Shown in pieces: positions 1 to 7,959 of a DNA stretch of 64,000 nt. The first letter of the stretch is position 1, and every line of letters begins with the position of its first letter. The DNA comes from Lachnospiraceae bacterium (GTDB lineage Bacteria; Bacillota; Clostridia; Lachnospirales; Lachnospiraceae): positions 1-64,000 of the forward strand of contig JAFYZH010000090.1 in assembly GCA_017548765.1 (NCBI GenBank). The letters run 5' to 3'. Below the pieces are notes generated by a model. It was not told where the DNA came from. It was given only the letters and a program-made list of their open reading frames with translations, and did no database searches. The position numbers and the translations under genes were made by a program.

Positions 1-986
1 AGTTCTTTTGTGCTGTCGTACGATGCAAAGGCTGCACCGGAAATATCAGTGATCCGGTTCGCATCTGATGCAGCGTCCTTTCGGAACATCGTCAGGAAGT
101 GTCCTTCTCCCTGCATATGATGCGGCCAGATACGCACACAGTTTTTGTATTCCTCTTCTTTCGAGGGATCGTAAGCCCTGGGAAATGCGCTTCGAAAGCC
201 TTTGTATTCATCGATCGGAACCGTATGCATCTGCGGGAAATGCGAAAGCACAAATTCCACGGAGGCTTCATTTTCCATCGGGGAAAATGTACAGGTCGAA
301 TACATCAGCAATCCGCCGGGCTTCAGCATGGCAACCGCCTGCTCGAGGATCTCTCGCTGAAGTTTCGAATACTCCGCATTGCTGTTTGGCGTCCAAGCCT
401 TCATCACGGCGGTATCCTTACGGAACATACCCTCACCGGAGCAGGGAGCGTCGATCAAAACTTTATCAAAATACTCGGGGAATACCGAGACCATCTTATA
501 GGGTGCTTCGCTTAAGATACACGCATTGTCGATACCGAAGAGCTCGATATTCTTCAAAAGTGCCTGCGCACGGGAATTACTGATGTCGTTCGTGACCAGA
601 AGGCCTTCATGCCCCAGTTTCGCGCCGAGTTCCGTGCTCTTACCTCCGGGCGCCGCGCACAGATCGAGCACCTTATCCCCGGGCTCGATGGTCAGGCGGT
701 TCGCCGGCGTCATCGCACTCGGCTCCTGCAGGTAATACAGGCCCGCATAGTACAGCGGGTTCTTCGCCGGGCGGTCATCCTCCTCATAGTAATACCCGTT
801 GTCGATCCATGGTATCGGTTTTACGGAAAACGGAAGGAGCTTTTCAAATGCCTCCTTCGAGATCTTCAGGCGGTTTCTGCGCAATCCGAAAACACGCTTC
901 TCACCGAAGGATGCTTCGTACTCGGGATAATGCTCCCCGAGAAGCTTCTGCATATTCGATTTGTAAACTTCCGGTAATTGCGGCAT
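1..986 (-). CDS. NOL1/NOP2/Sun-family rRNA cytosine-C5 methyltransferase (RsmF/RsmB type), 3' end outside window
   Basis: S-adenosylmethionine-dependent enzyme that makes 5-methylcytosine in rRNA. The frame begins MPQLPEVYKSNMQK at an ATG (984-986) preceded by AAGGAGA and stays open to the window edge, so about 328 residues are visible and the C-terminal end is missing. The SAM-binding LDLCAAPGGKS motif, the catalytic-loop motif DAPCSGEG and the second conserved cysteine in YSTCTFSPMENE (about residue 232) are all present. The two cysteines are the general NOL1/NOP2/Sun catalytic pair. The exact rRNA position (RsmB-like versus RsmF-like) cannot be decided from the visible part, although the short N-terminus before the catalytic domain resembles the RsmF/YebU group. 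It is the last visible gene of the minus-strand run, 82 bases after a coiled-coil gene. Confidence 0.88.
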   Translation of the reverse strand, partial: MPQLPEVYKSNMQKLLGEHYPEYEASFGEKRVFGLRRNRLKISKEAFEKLLPFSVKPIPWIDNGYYYEEDDRPAKNPLYYAGLYYLQEPSAMTPANRLTIEPGDKVLDLCAAPGGKSTELGAKLGHEGLLVTNDISNSRAQALLKNIELFGIDNACILSEAPYKMVSVFPEYFDKVLIDAPCSGEGMFRKDTAVMKAWTPNSNAEYSKLQREILEQAVAMLKPGGLLMYSTCTFSPMENEASVEFVLSHFPQMHTVPIDEYKGFRSAFPRAYDPSKEEEYKNCVRIWPHHMQGEGHFLTMFRKDAASDANRITDISGAAFASYDSTKE

Positions 987-1002
987 GTATCTCTCCTTGT
1001 GA

Positions 1003-1041
1003 AAACGCCTGCAAAACAGCACAGGCTATCTGCAGACGTTT
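1003..1041 (-). terminator. Hairpin before the rRNA methyltransferase (attenuator-like)
   Basis: An 11-bp stem with one G-U pair (AAACGTCTGCA with TGCAGGCGTTT) ends about 8 bases before the AAGGAGA ribosome binding site. It is followed by only four T residues on the minus strand. This is too weak to call a full terminator, so partial termination or an RNA-processing stem is more likely. Confidence 0.45.
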
Positions 1042-1068
1042 CTATTTCTTGATCGTAAACTATCTAGA

Positions 1069-1656
1069 TTATTCTTCGCCGGATCCCTGGCGGGCAGCGG
1101 CGTCCTCACGTGTGATGGTCGCAGGAGCAGCAAGCTCGGCGCGGTTCGCTTTCACAACGTTCAGGCTGTTGGAAAGGGAATTCATCAGGTTCCCGTAACG
1201 GGACTGGGACTGATCGAGCGTGTGCGCGAGAACATTTTCCATGTTCTGAAGAAGGGAATCCGTATAAGCGATCGCGCTTTCACGAACATCCGATGCTTCA
1301 CGATGCGCATCCTTAATGATACGCTCAGCCTCCAAATGCGCGTCCGCCATCATGTTGTCGGCGATCGCTCTGGCCTGCTTTGCAATATCGTGCTCATCCA
1401 AAAGGCGCTGTGCCTCTTTCTTCGCATCTTCGATAATGTCCTTACCGGTCTCATTTGCCTCGTTAATGATCTGGTCCTTGTTTTGCAGAAGACGCTGGCT
1501 CTGCTTGATCTCATTCGGAATACGACTGCGTAATTCCTCAAGGAGCTCCTCGATCTGGATCTTGTCTACAATGATCTTATTGGAAGAAAAGGCGGCTGCT
1601 TTACAGCTTTCCAAAAAATCTTCGATCTCGTCAATCTGTTGTTCCATTTTACCCAT
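1069..1656 (-). CDS. Coiled-coil protein, DivIVA/ATP-synthase-stalk-like, function unknown
   Basis: A 195-residue soluble protein that is mostly helix. Residues 30-150 are rich in Glu, Lys, Ala, Asp and Arg with heptad-like spacing, including a run of the ...AKKEAQRLLDEHD... type that is often mis-annotated as V-ATPase subunit H or DivIVA-like. No enzyme motif is visible. The C-terminal 40 residues are less helical and Ala/Thr-rich. The ATG at 1656 is chosen because GAGGATGAG lies upstream; the ATG three codons later has no better site. It has its own well-matched promoter (1754-1782) and a small inverted repeat in the leader. A cytoskeletal, division or scaffold role is only inference from the coiled coil. 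Confidence 0.8.
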   Translation of the reverse strand: MGKMEQQIDEIEDFLESCKAAAFSSNKIIVDKIQIEELLEELRSRIPNEIKQSQRLLQNKDQIINEANETGKDIIEDAKKEAQRLLDEHDIAKQARAIADNMMADAHLEAERIIKDAHREASDVRESAIAYTDSLLQNMENVLAHTLDQSQSRYGNLMNSLSNSLNVVKANRAELAAPATITREDAAARQGSGEE

Positions 1657-1688
1657 ATCATCTCATCCTCGCTTCTTGTAGTATCGTT

Positions 1689-1705
1689 TCGGATACACTA
1701 TCCGA
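1689..1705. repeat. Perfect 7-bp inverted repeat in leader of coiled-coil gene
   Basis: The arms TCGGATA and TATCCGA are separated by 3 bases. They lie between the promoter and the start codon of the coiled-coil gene. This could be a small RNA hairpin or a repressor site. No U-tract follows, so it is not a terminator. Confidence 0.4.
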
Positions 1706-1753
1706 TATCATATGCAAATCCCAAACTTCAAGGATTCCTTATTCCTATCTGTT

Positions 1754-1782
1754 ATCATAACACATCAAAGCCGAATTGTCAC
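1754..1782 (-). promoter_or_regulatory. Sigma-A-type promoter for coiled-coil gene
   Basis: On the minus strand a -35 GTGACA (1777-1782) and a -10 TATGAT (1754-1759) are separated by exactly 17 bases, about 100 bases upstream of the start codon at 1656. Both boxes match consensus at five of six positions. Confidence 0.6.
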
Positions 1783-1812
1783 TAACAAGCGTGTCGTTTT
1801 TTTAATTTCTTT

Positions 1813-3180
1813 CTATTGCTCTTCAGCTACGAACTTGTGATCGACAGAAATCTGTTCTTCCGTCAGCATGAAGTAGCTCATCCACTCGGGCGCTTCCGGA
1901 TCGATCGCCAAAGTGTCACACCATGTGACATCTACATAATAGGTTCCGTCCGGCTGTTTTACGACATTCCACATATGTCCTTCGGAATCGCCGGCAACTC
2001 CGGTGACTGTGTCACAATACAGGTTGGCCTTTCTGCAAAGATATTTAAATGCTTTTGAATAGCCCTCGCAAACAAATTTACCACCCATAATGCCGGAATA
2101 CGGAGCCTCATTTGCAGAGTTCTTCTCCGCGAAGTCATATTCATAATTGGCATTGATAGAGATCGTTTTCGCAAGATACATGTATTTCTGGTAGGCGGTC
2201 ATATCTTCCGTAAGTTCTGCAACGATCCTGTCAGCTTCGTCCTCAAACATCTCCATGTTATCTCTGATCAGTTCAATGCTGTCTGAAGGTTCATCTGCCC
2301 AATAGGAACGATATTCGGAAGCCATTCCGAGTACATCACCGTTCTCATCATCCTGTTCGACGATCTTGAAGTAACAATCGATCTCGGGATAATCCGTTCG
2401 CAGATAGCCCCAGGCGCGAAGAACTTCGTCCATGGCATCACCATCTTCGTAATCTTTTACCAGGTAGGAAAACTCTTCGTAGTTTTTGACCTTCTGAAGC
2501 ATATCATCGTAGAATTCTTTTTCTCTTTCCGTCATGTTCGGATGCTTACGATCTTCATACGGTATATACCCCAGATCCAAACACATGCTGGCACCATTTT
2601 GATCGACAAGCATATAACATCCTTCATAGGTCTGCGGGAACACGATGTCATCTACGTATTTATAACAAAGTGTAAGCGTTTCATTGACCGGGATAACGAT
2701 GTCCAGATAACCGTCATCGTTGGAATCGATGTTTTTGATCTCTTTTTCAAAGAACCAGTCAACGCGTCCGGGTGCGGACAATGTACCGATGCGCTCCTGT
2801 GTATCTACATCATATACAAAATATCCGAAATCATCTTCTGTCTTAACGGCTTCCAACACAACGGAATGGTCGTCATCGATCGTAAACTGTCCGAGATATC
2901 CTTTATCCTCCCACCATTTCTGTACAGGAACTTCTGTTGTGGGTTCTGCCGTCGTAGGCGCCTGCGTTGTAGGTGCCTCGGTCGTCGGAGCCAGTGTGGT
3001 CGGCGCTTCGGTCGGTGCTGCCGTAGTTGCGACTGCTTCAGTTGCAGGCGCTGCGGTGGTGGTTACGGAAGCTGTGGTGTCTGCTTCCTTCGTGGGCTCG
3101 TCTTTCGTGCCTGAGCATGCCGTGATCATGAGCGCGGCAAATGCTGCGACTGCCGTTTTTGACAAATGTGACTTCTTCAT
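1813..3180 (-). CDS. Surface lipoprotein with Thr/Pro-rich stalk and transglutaminase-like domain
   Basis: A 455-residue lipoprotein. The N-terminus has a Lys-rich n-region and hydrophobic segment ending in the lipobox MITAC, so Cys22 should be lipidated. Residues 30-86 are a low-complexity stalk of TTEAP-type repeats that would hold the domain off the membrane. A calcium-loop-like DSNDDGYLD element sits at 152-160. The C-terminus has a transglutaminase/protease-like core with the triad Cys371 (FVCEGYS), His402 (GHMWN) and Asp417 (YVDVTW). In this superfamily such triads act as peptidases, cross-linkers or inactive binding domains, and which applies here cannot be told. It follows coaD by 17 bases and is probably cotranscribed with rsmD-coaD. 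No clear terminator follows the stop. Confidence 0.85.
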   Translation of the reverse strand: MKKSHLSKTAVAAFAALMITACSGTKDEPTKEADTTASVTTTAAPATEAVATTAAPTEAPTTLAPTTEAPTTQAPTTAEPTTEVPVQKWWEDKGYLGQFTIDDDHSVVLEAVKTEDDFGYFVYDVDTQERIGTLSAPGRVDWFFEKEIKNIDSNDDGYLDIVIPVNETLTLCYKYVDDIVFPQTYEGCYMLVDQNGASMCLDLGYIPYEDRKHPNMTEREKEFYDDMLQKVKNYEEFSYLVKDYEDGDAMDEVLRAWGYLRTDYPEIDCYFKIVEQDDENGDVLGMASEYRSYWADEPSDSIELIRDNMEMFEDEADRIVAELTEDMTAYQKYMYLAKTISINANYEYDFAEKNSANEAPYSGIMGGKFVCEGYSKAFKYLCRKANLYCDTVTGVAGDSEGHMWNVVKQPDGTYYVDVTWCDTLAIDPEAPEWMSYFMLTEEQISVDHKFVAEEQ

Positions 3181-3197
3181 TTCTTTGAAACTCCTTC

Positions 3198-3692
3198 TTA
3201 CTTGCGCTTTCCCATTTCGCGCATTTTTGCTTCGACCCTTTTGGCGATCTCGGGGGATACGAATTTTGAGATATCGCCGTCGTAATATGCAACCTCGCGA
3301 ACCGTGCTGGACGAAAGGTAAGCATACTGCAGGCTGGTCGTAAGGAAGATCGTGTCGATCTCAGGCGCGATGATCCGGTTGGTCTGTGCCAGCTGCAATT
3401 CATATTCAAAGTCGGTGACAGCTCGCAGACCACGGATGATGGTCTGGGCCTTATACTGTTTCGCCAGATCAACCGTCAGACCGTTAAACGAGGTGATCTC
3501 CACATTCTTCAGGTCCTTCGTGACCTCGCGCAGCATATCCACGCGTTCCTCGGCAGTAAACCAGGGATTCTTTGAACTGTTATTCAAAACCGCAACGATG
3601 AGTTTATCCACGATCTTCGCAGAACGGGATATAACGTCCATATGTCCATAAGTAACCGGATCAAAACTTCCGGGATAGATACCGATCTTCAT
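3198..3692 (-). CDS. coaD: Phosphopantetheine adenylyltransferase
   Basis: Transfers AMP from ATP to 4'-phosphopantetheine to give dephospho-CoA, the penultimate step of coenzyme A synthesis. The 164-residue length is typical. It begins [17 protein letters not shown], giving the nucleotidyltransferase T-x-G-H motif at 14-17. It also has [12 protein letters not shown] for pantetheine binding and the SSSTVRE signature near residue 125. It lies 11 bases after rsmD. The rsmD-coaD pairing is common in bacteria because the genes are usually coexpressed, not because the functions are linked. Confidence 0.97.
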   Translation of the reverse strand: MKIGIYPGSFDPVTYGHMDVISRSAKIVDKLIVAVLNNSSKNPWFTAEERVDMLREVTKDLKNVEITSFNGLTVDLAKQYKAQTIIRGLRAVTDFEYELQLAQTNRIIAPEIDTIFLTTSLQYAYLSSSTVREVAYYDGDISKFVSPEIAKRVEAKMREMGKRK

Positions 3693-3703
3693 AATACTCT
3701 CCT

Positions 3704-4267
3704 TTATTCTTTCACGGCCGGCCGTAAGATCACATGCCGGTTGGTCTTATATTTCTTATCTTTAACGATCTCATAACCGAGATCCTCCACGTAAGAGAAA
3801 TCGGTCTCGATCGAAGCTTCCGCGATGATCCAGGTGTCCTCCTTCAGGAGCACCCCGTCCGCCAGCATCTGCAACACCTTCTTTTCGTGTTCATGATCGT
3901 ATGGCGGATCCATAAAAATGAAATCAAACTTGCGTCCTTCGCTCTTTAAGCGGATCAGTTCGGTAAAAACATCCCCTCGAAGCAAGCGTGCCTGATCTAC
4001 CAGTTTCGTGAATTTCAGGTTCTCCACGATGCATTTCTGCGCTTCCGTCCGGTTCTCGACGAAGTAACAGTTCCGTGCACCGCGGCTGAGGGCTTCGATA
4101 CCGATCGCACCGCTTCCGGAAAACAGATCCAGGAAATCCGCGCCTGCCAGATACGGCTGCAATATATTAAACAGTGTTTCTTTGATTCGGTCGGTCGTCG
4201 GACGCGTATCCATCCCGTCCGGCGTCTTTAACGGCAAATGTCTCGCCGTCCCCGCGATCACTCTCAT
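3704..4267 (-). CDS. rsmD: 16S rRNA (guanine-N2)-methyltransferase RsmD
   Basis: Methylates a guanine (G966 in E. coli numbering) in the head of the small ribosomal subunit. The 187-residue protein begins [16 protein letters not shown] followed by [15 protein letters not shown], both family hallmarks. It carries the SAM-binding loop [10 protein letters not shown] (residues 47-56) and the amino-methyltransferase motif DPPY at 120-123. An ATG preceded by AAAGGAG-like sequence starts it, 18 bases after the flippase gene. Confidence 0.96.
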   Translation of the reverse strand: MRVIAGTARHLPLKTPDGMDTRPTTDRIKETLFNILQPYLAGADFLDLFSGSGAIGIEALSRGARNCYFVENRTEAQKCIVENLKFTKLVDQARLLRGDVFTELIRLKSEGRKFDFIFMDPPYDHEHEKKVLQMLADGVLLKEDTWIIAEASIETDFSYVEDLGYEIVKDKKYKTNRHVILRPAVKE

Positions 4268-4285
4268 GGCAATCTCCTTTATATT

Positions 4286-5962
4286 CTACAGTAAGTGTAA
4301 TCTTCTTCCGAGCCGCTCGATGCGCTTGCCCATCGGAAGATCTGCGTATTCATTTTCATTGACCACGTGCATCTTCAATACAATGATCAGGTAGGCCAGC
4401 ATGCCGATGAAAACCGAAAGTAACAGGGCGACGATCCTCGGCAGCACCTTTTGAATTCCAAGGTAGGAAAAATAAACGAGGGCGCCCATGATCAGCGATG
4501 CAAATAACGGGAAGATATAGGTCTGTTTGATCACATTCGCCGAGATCGGACGGTTGTGATACATGATCCTGCGGATATCGATGAGGTTCAGCGCACTCAC
4601 GATCAGGCCGAATACCATATACGAGATCACGACGGCATATTCATCCAGTTCGAACACCTTGATCAATACCAGCAGCAAGCCAGTATGAATGAACAGGGCA
4701 ATGATCGAGTTTTTGATCGGGATCGACATGCGTCCCAGACCATGCAGGATCGCATTTGTGATCGATGCCGCGGAAAATGCGACGATCGCACCGCAACCAT
4801 AAACGATCAGCGTGGATGCATTACTCGCATCCTTCGGGAACAGAACGCGGATGATCGGTGTCGCAAGGACTGCCATTCCGATCATGCATGGGAACGAGAT
4901 CATCAGGGTGAACTTCTTAACGATATTGATGCGGTGCGTCGCTTCCTCCATGTTCTTTACGGACGATGCCTGCGCGATGGCCGGGATCGCCGAGGAAGAA
5001 AGCGCCGTGGCAAAAGCGATCGGGATGTTTACCAGAAGCAGATATTTACCCGAGAAAACGCCCCATTTGCTAGCGATGATCTCGTCGGTCACTGCACGTG
5101 CGTGAAGCAACTGCGACATCAGGATGTTGTCGAGGAAATTCACAAGGTTGAAAATAATGGCGCTGACCGTGATCGGCATCAACGTAAGTAAGATCAACCG
5201 GCTCGCATTCGAACGGTTCAGGGTACGGTTCTTACTCTCCCGCTCACAGAGTTTACGGAACGAGGGATAATAAGCGCGCAAGAACAAAAGCAAGACGATG
5301 AGGCCTGCAACTGCGCCTGCAAGCGTACCGAGGGTACCGCCGGCCGCGCCGCCTGCAGCGGCATAGGAACCGTTGGTGTTCTGAAGCACCAGGTCGGTCT
5401 TATGGCCTTCTTTCGCAAGAATAACGACGCCGATGATACTAACGACCGCATTGACGATCTGCTCGACGATCTGTGAGATCGCCGTAATGACCATCGTGCC
5501 GAAGCCCTGGAAGAAACCTCGAAGGGCGCTCAAAAAGCTGACTACGAAGACCGTAGGCGCCAGGATCTGGATGGAACGTTTCGCAAGCGGCATGGAAAAC
5601 CAATCAGCGAACCTGCCCGCTTCCAGATACAACAAAACGGAAAATATAAGTCCGAATAAAAACGAGATGAAAACAGCACAGAAAAAGAGCATGCGCGCGT
5701 TCTTATACTGACGCTTTGCGATGCGCTGTGAGATCAGTCGCGAGATCGCCTGCGGCATGCTGTAAGAAGAAAGCAACAATACGATGTTGTAGATCTGAAA
5801 AGCAGACGAATAATAACCCATGCCCTCATCTCCGATGATGTTCGTCATCGGTATGCGGTAAACGATACCGATCAGACGCACGAAGATGCCGGCAAAGGCC
5901 AATATCGCCCCCTGCACCAACATATTGTTTTCTGCTGATTTCTGCTTAGCCATGTTACTCAT
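4286..5962 (-). CDS. Polytopic lipid-linked oligosaccharide flippase (SpoVB/MurJ-like, MATE/MOP superfamily)
   Basis: A 558-residue integral membrane protein with about 14 hydrophobic segments from residue 15 to 535. An early LIGIVYRIPMTNIIGDEGMG element is typical of the YtgP/SpoVB/MurJ group. These proteins flip lipid II or related polyprenyl-linked sugars across the membrane for cell wall or spore cortex synthesis. A Gly/Ala-rich loop occurs near residues 200-220. Which of vegetative MurJ-like or spore SpoVB-like it is cannot be decided. It begins 17 bases after ybeY. The ATG at 5962 is used, but the ATG three codons later has equally good spacing from GGATGAG. Confidence 0.85.
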   Translation of the reverse strand: MSNMAKQKSAENNMLVQGAILAFAGIFVRLIGIVYRIPMTNIIGDEGMGYYSSAFQIYNIVLLLSSYSMPQAISRLISQRIAKRQYKNARMLFFCAVFISFLFGLIFSVLLYLEAGRFADWFSMPLAKRSIQILAPTVFVVSFLSALRGFFQGFGTMVITAISQIVEQIVNAVVSIIGVVILAKEGHKTDLVLQNTNGSYAAAGGAAGGTLGTLAGAVAGLIVLLLFLRAYYPSFRKLCERESKNRTLNRSNASRLILLTLMPITVSAIIFNLVNFLDNILMSQLLHARAVTDEIIASKWGVFSGKYLLLVNIPIAFATALSSSAIPAIAQASSVKNMEEATHRINIVKKFTLMISFPCMIGMAVLATPIIRVLFPKDASNASTLIVYGCGAIVAFSAASITNAILHGLGRMSIPIKNSIIALFIHTGLLLVLIKVFELDEYAVVISYMVFGLIVSALNLIDIRRIMYHNRPISANVIKQTYIFPLFASLIMGALVYFSYLGIQKVLPRIVALLLSVFIGMLAYLIIVLKMHVVNENEYADLPMGKRIERLGRRLHLL

Positions 5963-5978
5963 CCATTCCCATCGCGGT

Positions 5979-6491
5979 TCAGTCGGCTGAATCGCGTGTA
6001 ATTCCGATCCTCTCTAAGATCGCTTCCTGGCGCTCTTCCATCACGCGCCGTTCTTCCTCTTCCATGTGGTCGTACCCCATGAGATGCAGCATGCTGTGGG
6101 CCACTAAAAACGCCAGTTCGCGCCGCACACTGTGGCCGTACTCCTTCGCCTGGGCGAACACATGCTCCACGGAGATCATGATATCGCCGAGCATTAGCTC
6201 GCCGGTATCCGGATGGAAGCAGTCTTCCTGCTCTTCGATATTCGAGAAATCCCCGGGTACATCGAAGAAGCAATTCGGAAATGATAAGACGTCGGTCGCC
6301 TTATCGATATTACGTGTTTCTTTGTTAACTTCATGTATATCTTCATCATCCGTCAGGACGACTTCCACATACACATCGTATTCACAATTCTCATGATCCA
6401 AAGCGGACTCGATGGTCTGCTCGATCACCTCTCGTACATCAAAGGAAAATGCGCTCTCGTCGGCGCGCTCAAATTCGATATCGATCGTCAT
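5979..6491 (-). CDS. ybeY: Endoribonuclease YbeY (16S rRNA maturation, ribosome quality control)
   Basis: A zinc metallo-endoribonuclease acting in 16S rRNA 3'-end processing and late ribosome quality control. The zinc site H-x3-H-x5-H is clear as His132, His136 and His142 in HSMLHLMGYDH. The upstream TDVLSFP element is also typical, and 170 residues fits the family. The start codon overlaps the phoH stop by ATGA (6488-6491), so translation is coupled. PhoH-YbeY pairing is widely conserved. Confidence 0.96.
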   Translation of the reverse strand: MTIDIEFERADESAFSFDVREVIEQTIESALDHENCEYDVYVEVVLTDDEDIHEVNKETRNIDKATDVLSFPNCFFDVPGDFSNIEEQEDCFHPDTGELMLGDIMISVEHVFAQAKEYGHSVRRELAFLVAHSMLHLMGYDHMEEEERRVMEERQEAILERIGITRDSAD

Positions 6492-7495
6492 TCTTTTCTG
6501 GTCCTCGATCCGGTCTGTGCCTTTGTTTTCGGTTTCGTCTGTGACTTCTCAAACTCTTCGTACGCTTCAACGATCCGCTGTACCAGAGGATGACGCACAA
6601 CGTCCTGGTTCGTAAGTTCGCAGATCGAGATGCCTTCGACCCTACCCAGGATGCGAAGCGCCACGTCGAGGCCCGAGATCTCGCCTGCGGGCAAGTCCTT
6701 CTGCGTGCGGTCACCGGTCACGATGACCTTCGATCCGAAACCGATACGCGTCAGGAACATCTTCATCTGTGCAGGTGTCGTGTTTTGGGCTTCATCCAGG
6801 ATGATGTAGGCATTATCCAGGGTACGGCCGCGCATGTAAGCGAGCGGCGCTACCTCGATCAAGCCCTTCTCCATGTTGTGGGCGAATGCATCCGCGCCCA
6901 TGATCTGATACAAAGCATCGTAAAGCGGACGTAGGTACGGATCGACCTTTTGCTGCAGGTCACCGGGCAGGAAGCCGAGTTTCTCACCTGCTTCGATCGC
7001 CGGACGTGTCAGGATGATGCGGCCGACCTCGCCTTCTTTGAAAGCGCTGATCGCCATCGCCATGGCCAGGTAGGTCTTACCGGTTCCGGCAGGTCCCACG
7101 CCAAACACGATCATGTTCTTGCGGATGCTGTCCACGTATTTCTGCTGGCCCAGCGTCTTCGGCTTGATCGGTTTTCCTGATATCGTACGCGCGATGATAT
7201 CGGTATCCATGTCCAGCATCTTCGCTTCGTCGTTATGCGGCGTTAAGGCCAATGCATAATCCACGTTCTGCTCAGTCACGATATTCCCCCGTTTTGCAAG
7301 TTCGGAAAGTGTTCCGAGCACACGCAACGCATGATCGATTTGCTCTTCGGGACCGATGACCTTCACCTCGTCATCGCGGGAAACGATGCTGACGTTTAAT
7401 CTCTTCTCTATCTTCTTAGCAAAAACATCGAACTGACCGAACACATTTTGCTGTTGGTCGGTCGGTATCGGCAGTTTCTTGGAAATGATTCCCAT
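6488..7495 (-). CDS. phoH: PhoH-family ATPase
   Basis: A P-loop ATPase of the PhoH/YbeZ family, thought to be an RNA helicase-like partner of YbeY. Residues 1-110 form the N-terminal KH-like region. Walker A GPAGTGKT is at 134-141, and Walker B lies in NAYIILDEAQN further on. The C-terminal tail is Lys/Thr-rich. AGGAG lies 9 bases before the ATG. A 184-base gap to rpsU contains the rpsU terminator, so phoH probably has its own promoter. A possible -10 (TAAAAT) is visible but no convincing -35. Confidence 0.95.
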   Translation of the reverse strand: MGIISKKLPIPTDQQQNVFGQFDVFAKKIEKRLNVSIVSRDDEVKVIGPEEQIDHALRVLGTLSELAKRGNIVTEQNVDYALALTPHNDEAKMLDMDTDIIARTISGKPIKPKTLGQQKYVDSIRKNMIVFGVGPAGTGKTYLAMAMAISAFKEGEVGRIILTRPAIEAGEKLGFLPGDLQQKVDPYLRPLYDALYQIMGADAFAHNMEKGLIEVAPLAYMRGRTLDNAYIILDEAQNTTPAQMKMFLTRIGFGSKVIVTGDRTQKDLPAGEISGLDVALRILGRVEGISICELTNQDVVRHPLVQRIVEAYEEFEKSQTKPKTKAQTGSRTRKE

Positions 7496-7585
7496 TCAGT
7501 AAACTCCTATATGTGTAAATGGCACCTTTGAAAAGGACCTCTTGTTATTTTACCATTAATCCCATGGTTTTGTATAGCATTTTTC

Positions 7586-7622
7586 AAAAAAAATCCCCCG
7601 ACAAAATCAAGTTCTGTCGGGG
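7586..7622 (-). terminator. Intrinsic terminator of rpsU
   Basis: A perfect 8-bp GC-rich stem, CCCCGACA with TGTCGGGG (7596-7603 and 7615-7622), has an 11-base loop. On the minus strand it is followed by eight T residues. It lies about 58 bases past the rpsU stop. Confidence 0.9.
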
Positions 7623-7679
7623 TCTTTATTCTCGTTTGCCATGCAAACCTTAAATGATCGTAAATGCTGTATCCGGAGA

Positions 7680-7856
7680 TTAGTTATACTTACGCTTTCT
7701 GGCTGCTTCGGACTTCTTCTTGCGTCTTACGCTGGGCTTCTCGTAATGTTCTCTCTTGCGAATCTCCTGCTGGATGCCGGCCTTTGCGCAATTTCTCTTA
7801 AAACGACGTAATGCACTATCCAAGCTCTCGTTCTCTTTAACGATTACGTTCGACAT
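7680..7856 (-). CDS. rpsU: 30S ribosomal protein S21
   Basis: A 58-residue basic protein beginning [19 protein letters not shown], with the family's Arg/Lys-rich tail ([15 protein letters not shown]). S21 sits near the 3' end of 16S rRNA and helps translation initiation. It is preceded by GGAGGGAGGTCAGGTGAAGA before the ATG. It forms a single-gene unit with its own promoter (7918-7945), a leader hairpin and a strong terminator. Confidence 0.97.
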   Translation of the reverse strand: MSNVIVKENESLDSALRRFKRNCAKAGIQQEIRKREHYEKPSVRRKKKSEAARKRKYN

Positions 7857-7888
7857 TCTTCACCTGACCTCCCTCCGGTAGTGAAATA

Positions 7889-7907
7889 AAGTCACTTCTC
7901 GTGACTT
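7889..7907 (-). promoter_or_regulatory. Hairpin in the rpsU leader
   Basis: Perfect 7-bp arms AAGTCAC and GTGACTT enclose a 5-base loop in the short leader between the -10 box and the ribosome binding site of rpsU. The position suits mRNA stabilisation or autogenous control. No known leader family is recognised. Confidence 0.5.
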
Positions 7908-7917
7908 GCACCTATAC

Positions 7918-7945
7918 ATTATATCATGTTTTTCAGGTTCGTCAA
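7918..7945 (-). promoter_or_regulatory. Promoter of rpsU
   Basis: A minus-strand -35 TTGACG (7940-7945) is followed by a 16-base spacer and a perfect -10 TATAAT (7918-7923). It lies about 60 bases upstream of the rpsU start and just after the alaS stop codon. Confidence 0.8.
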
Positions 7946-7959
7946 CTACTTTTTGAATT

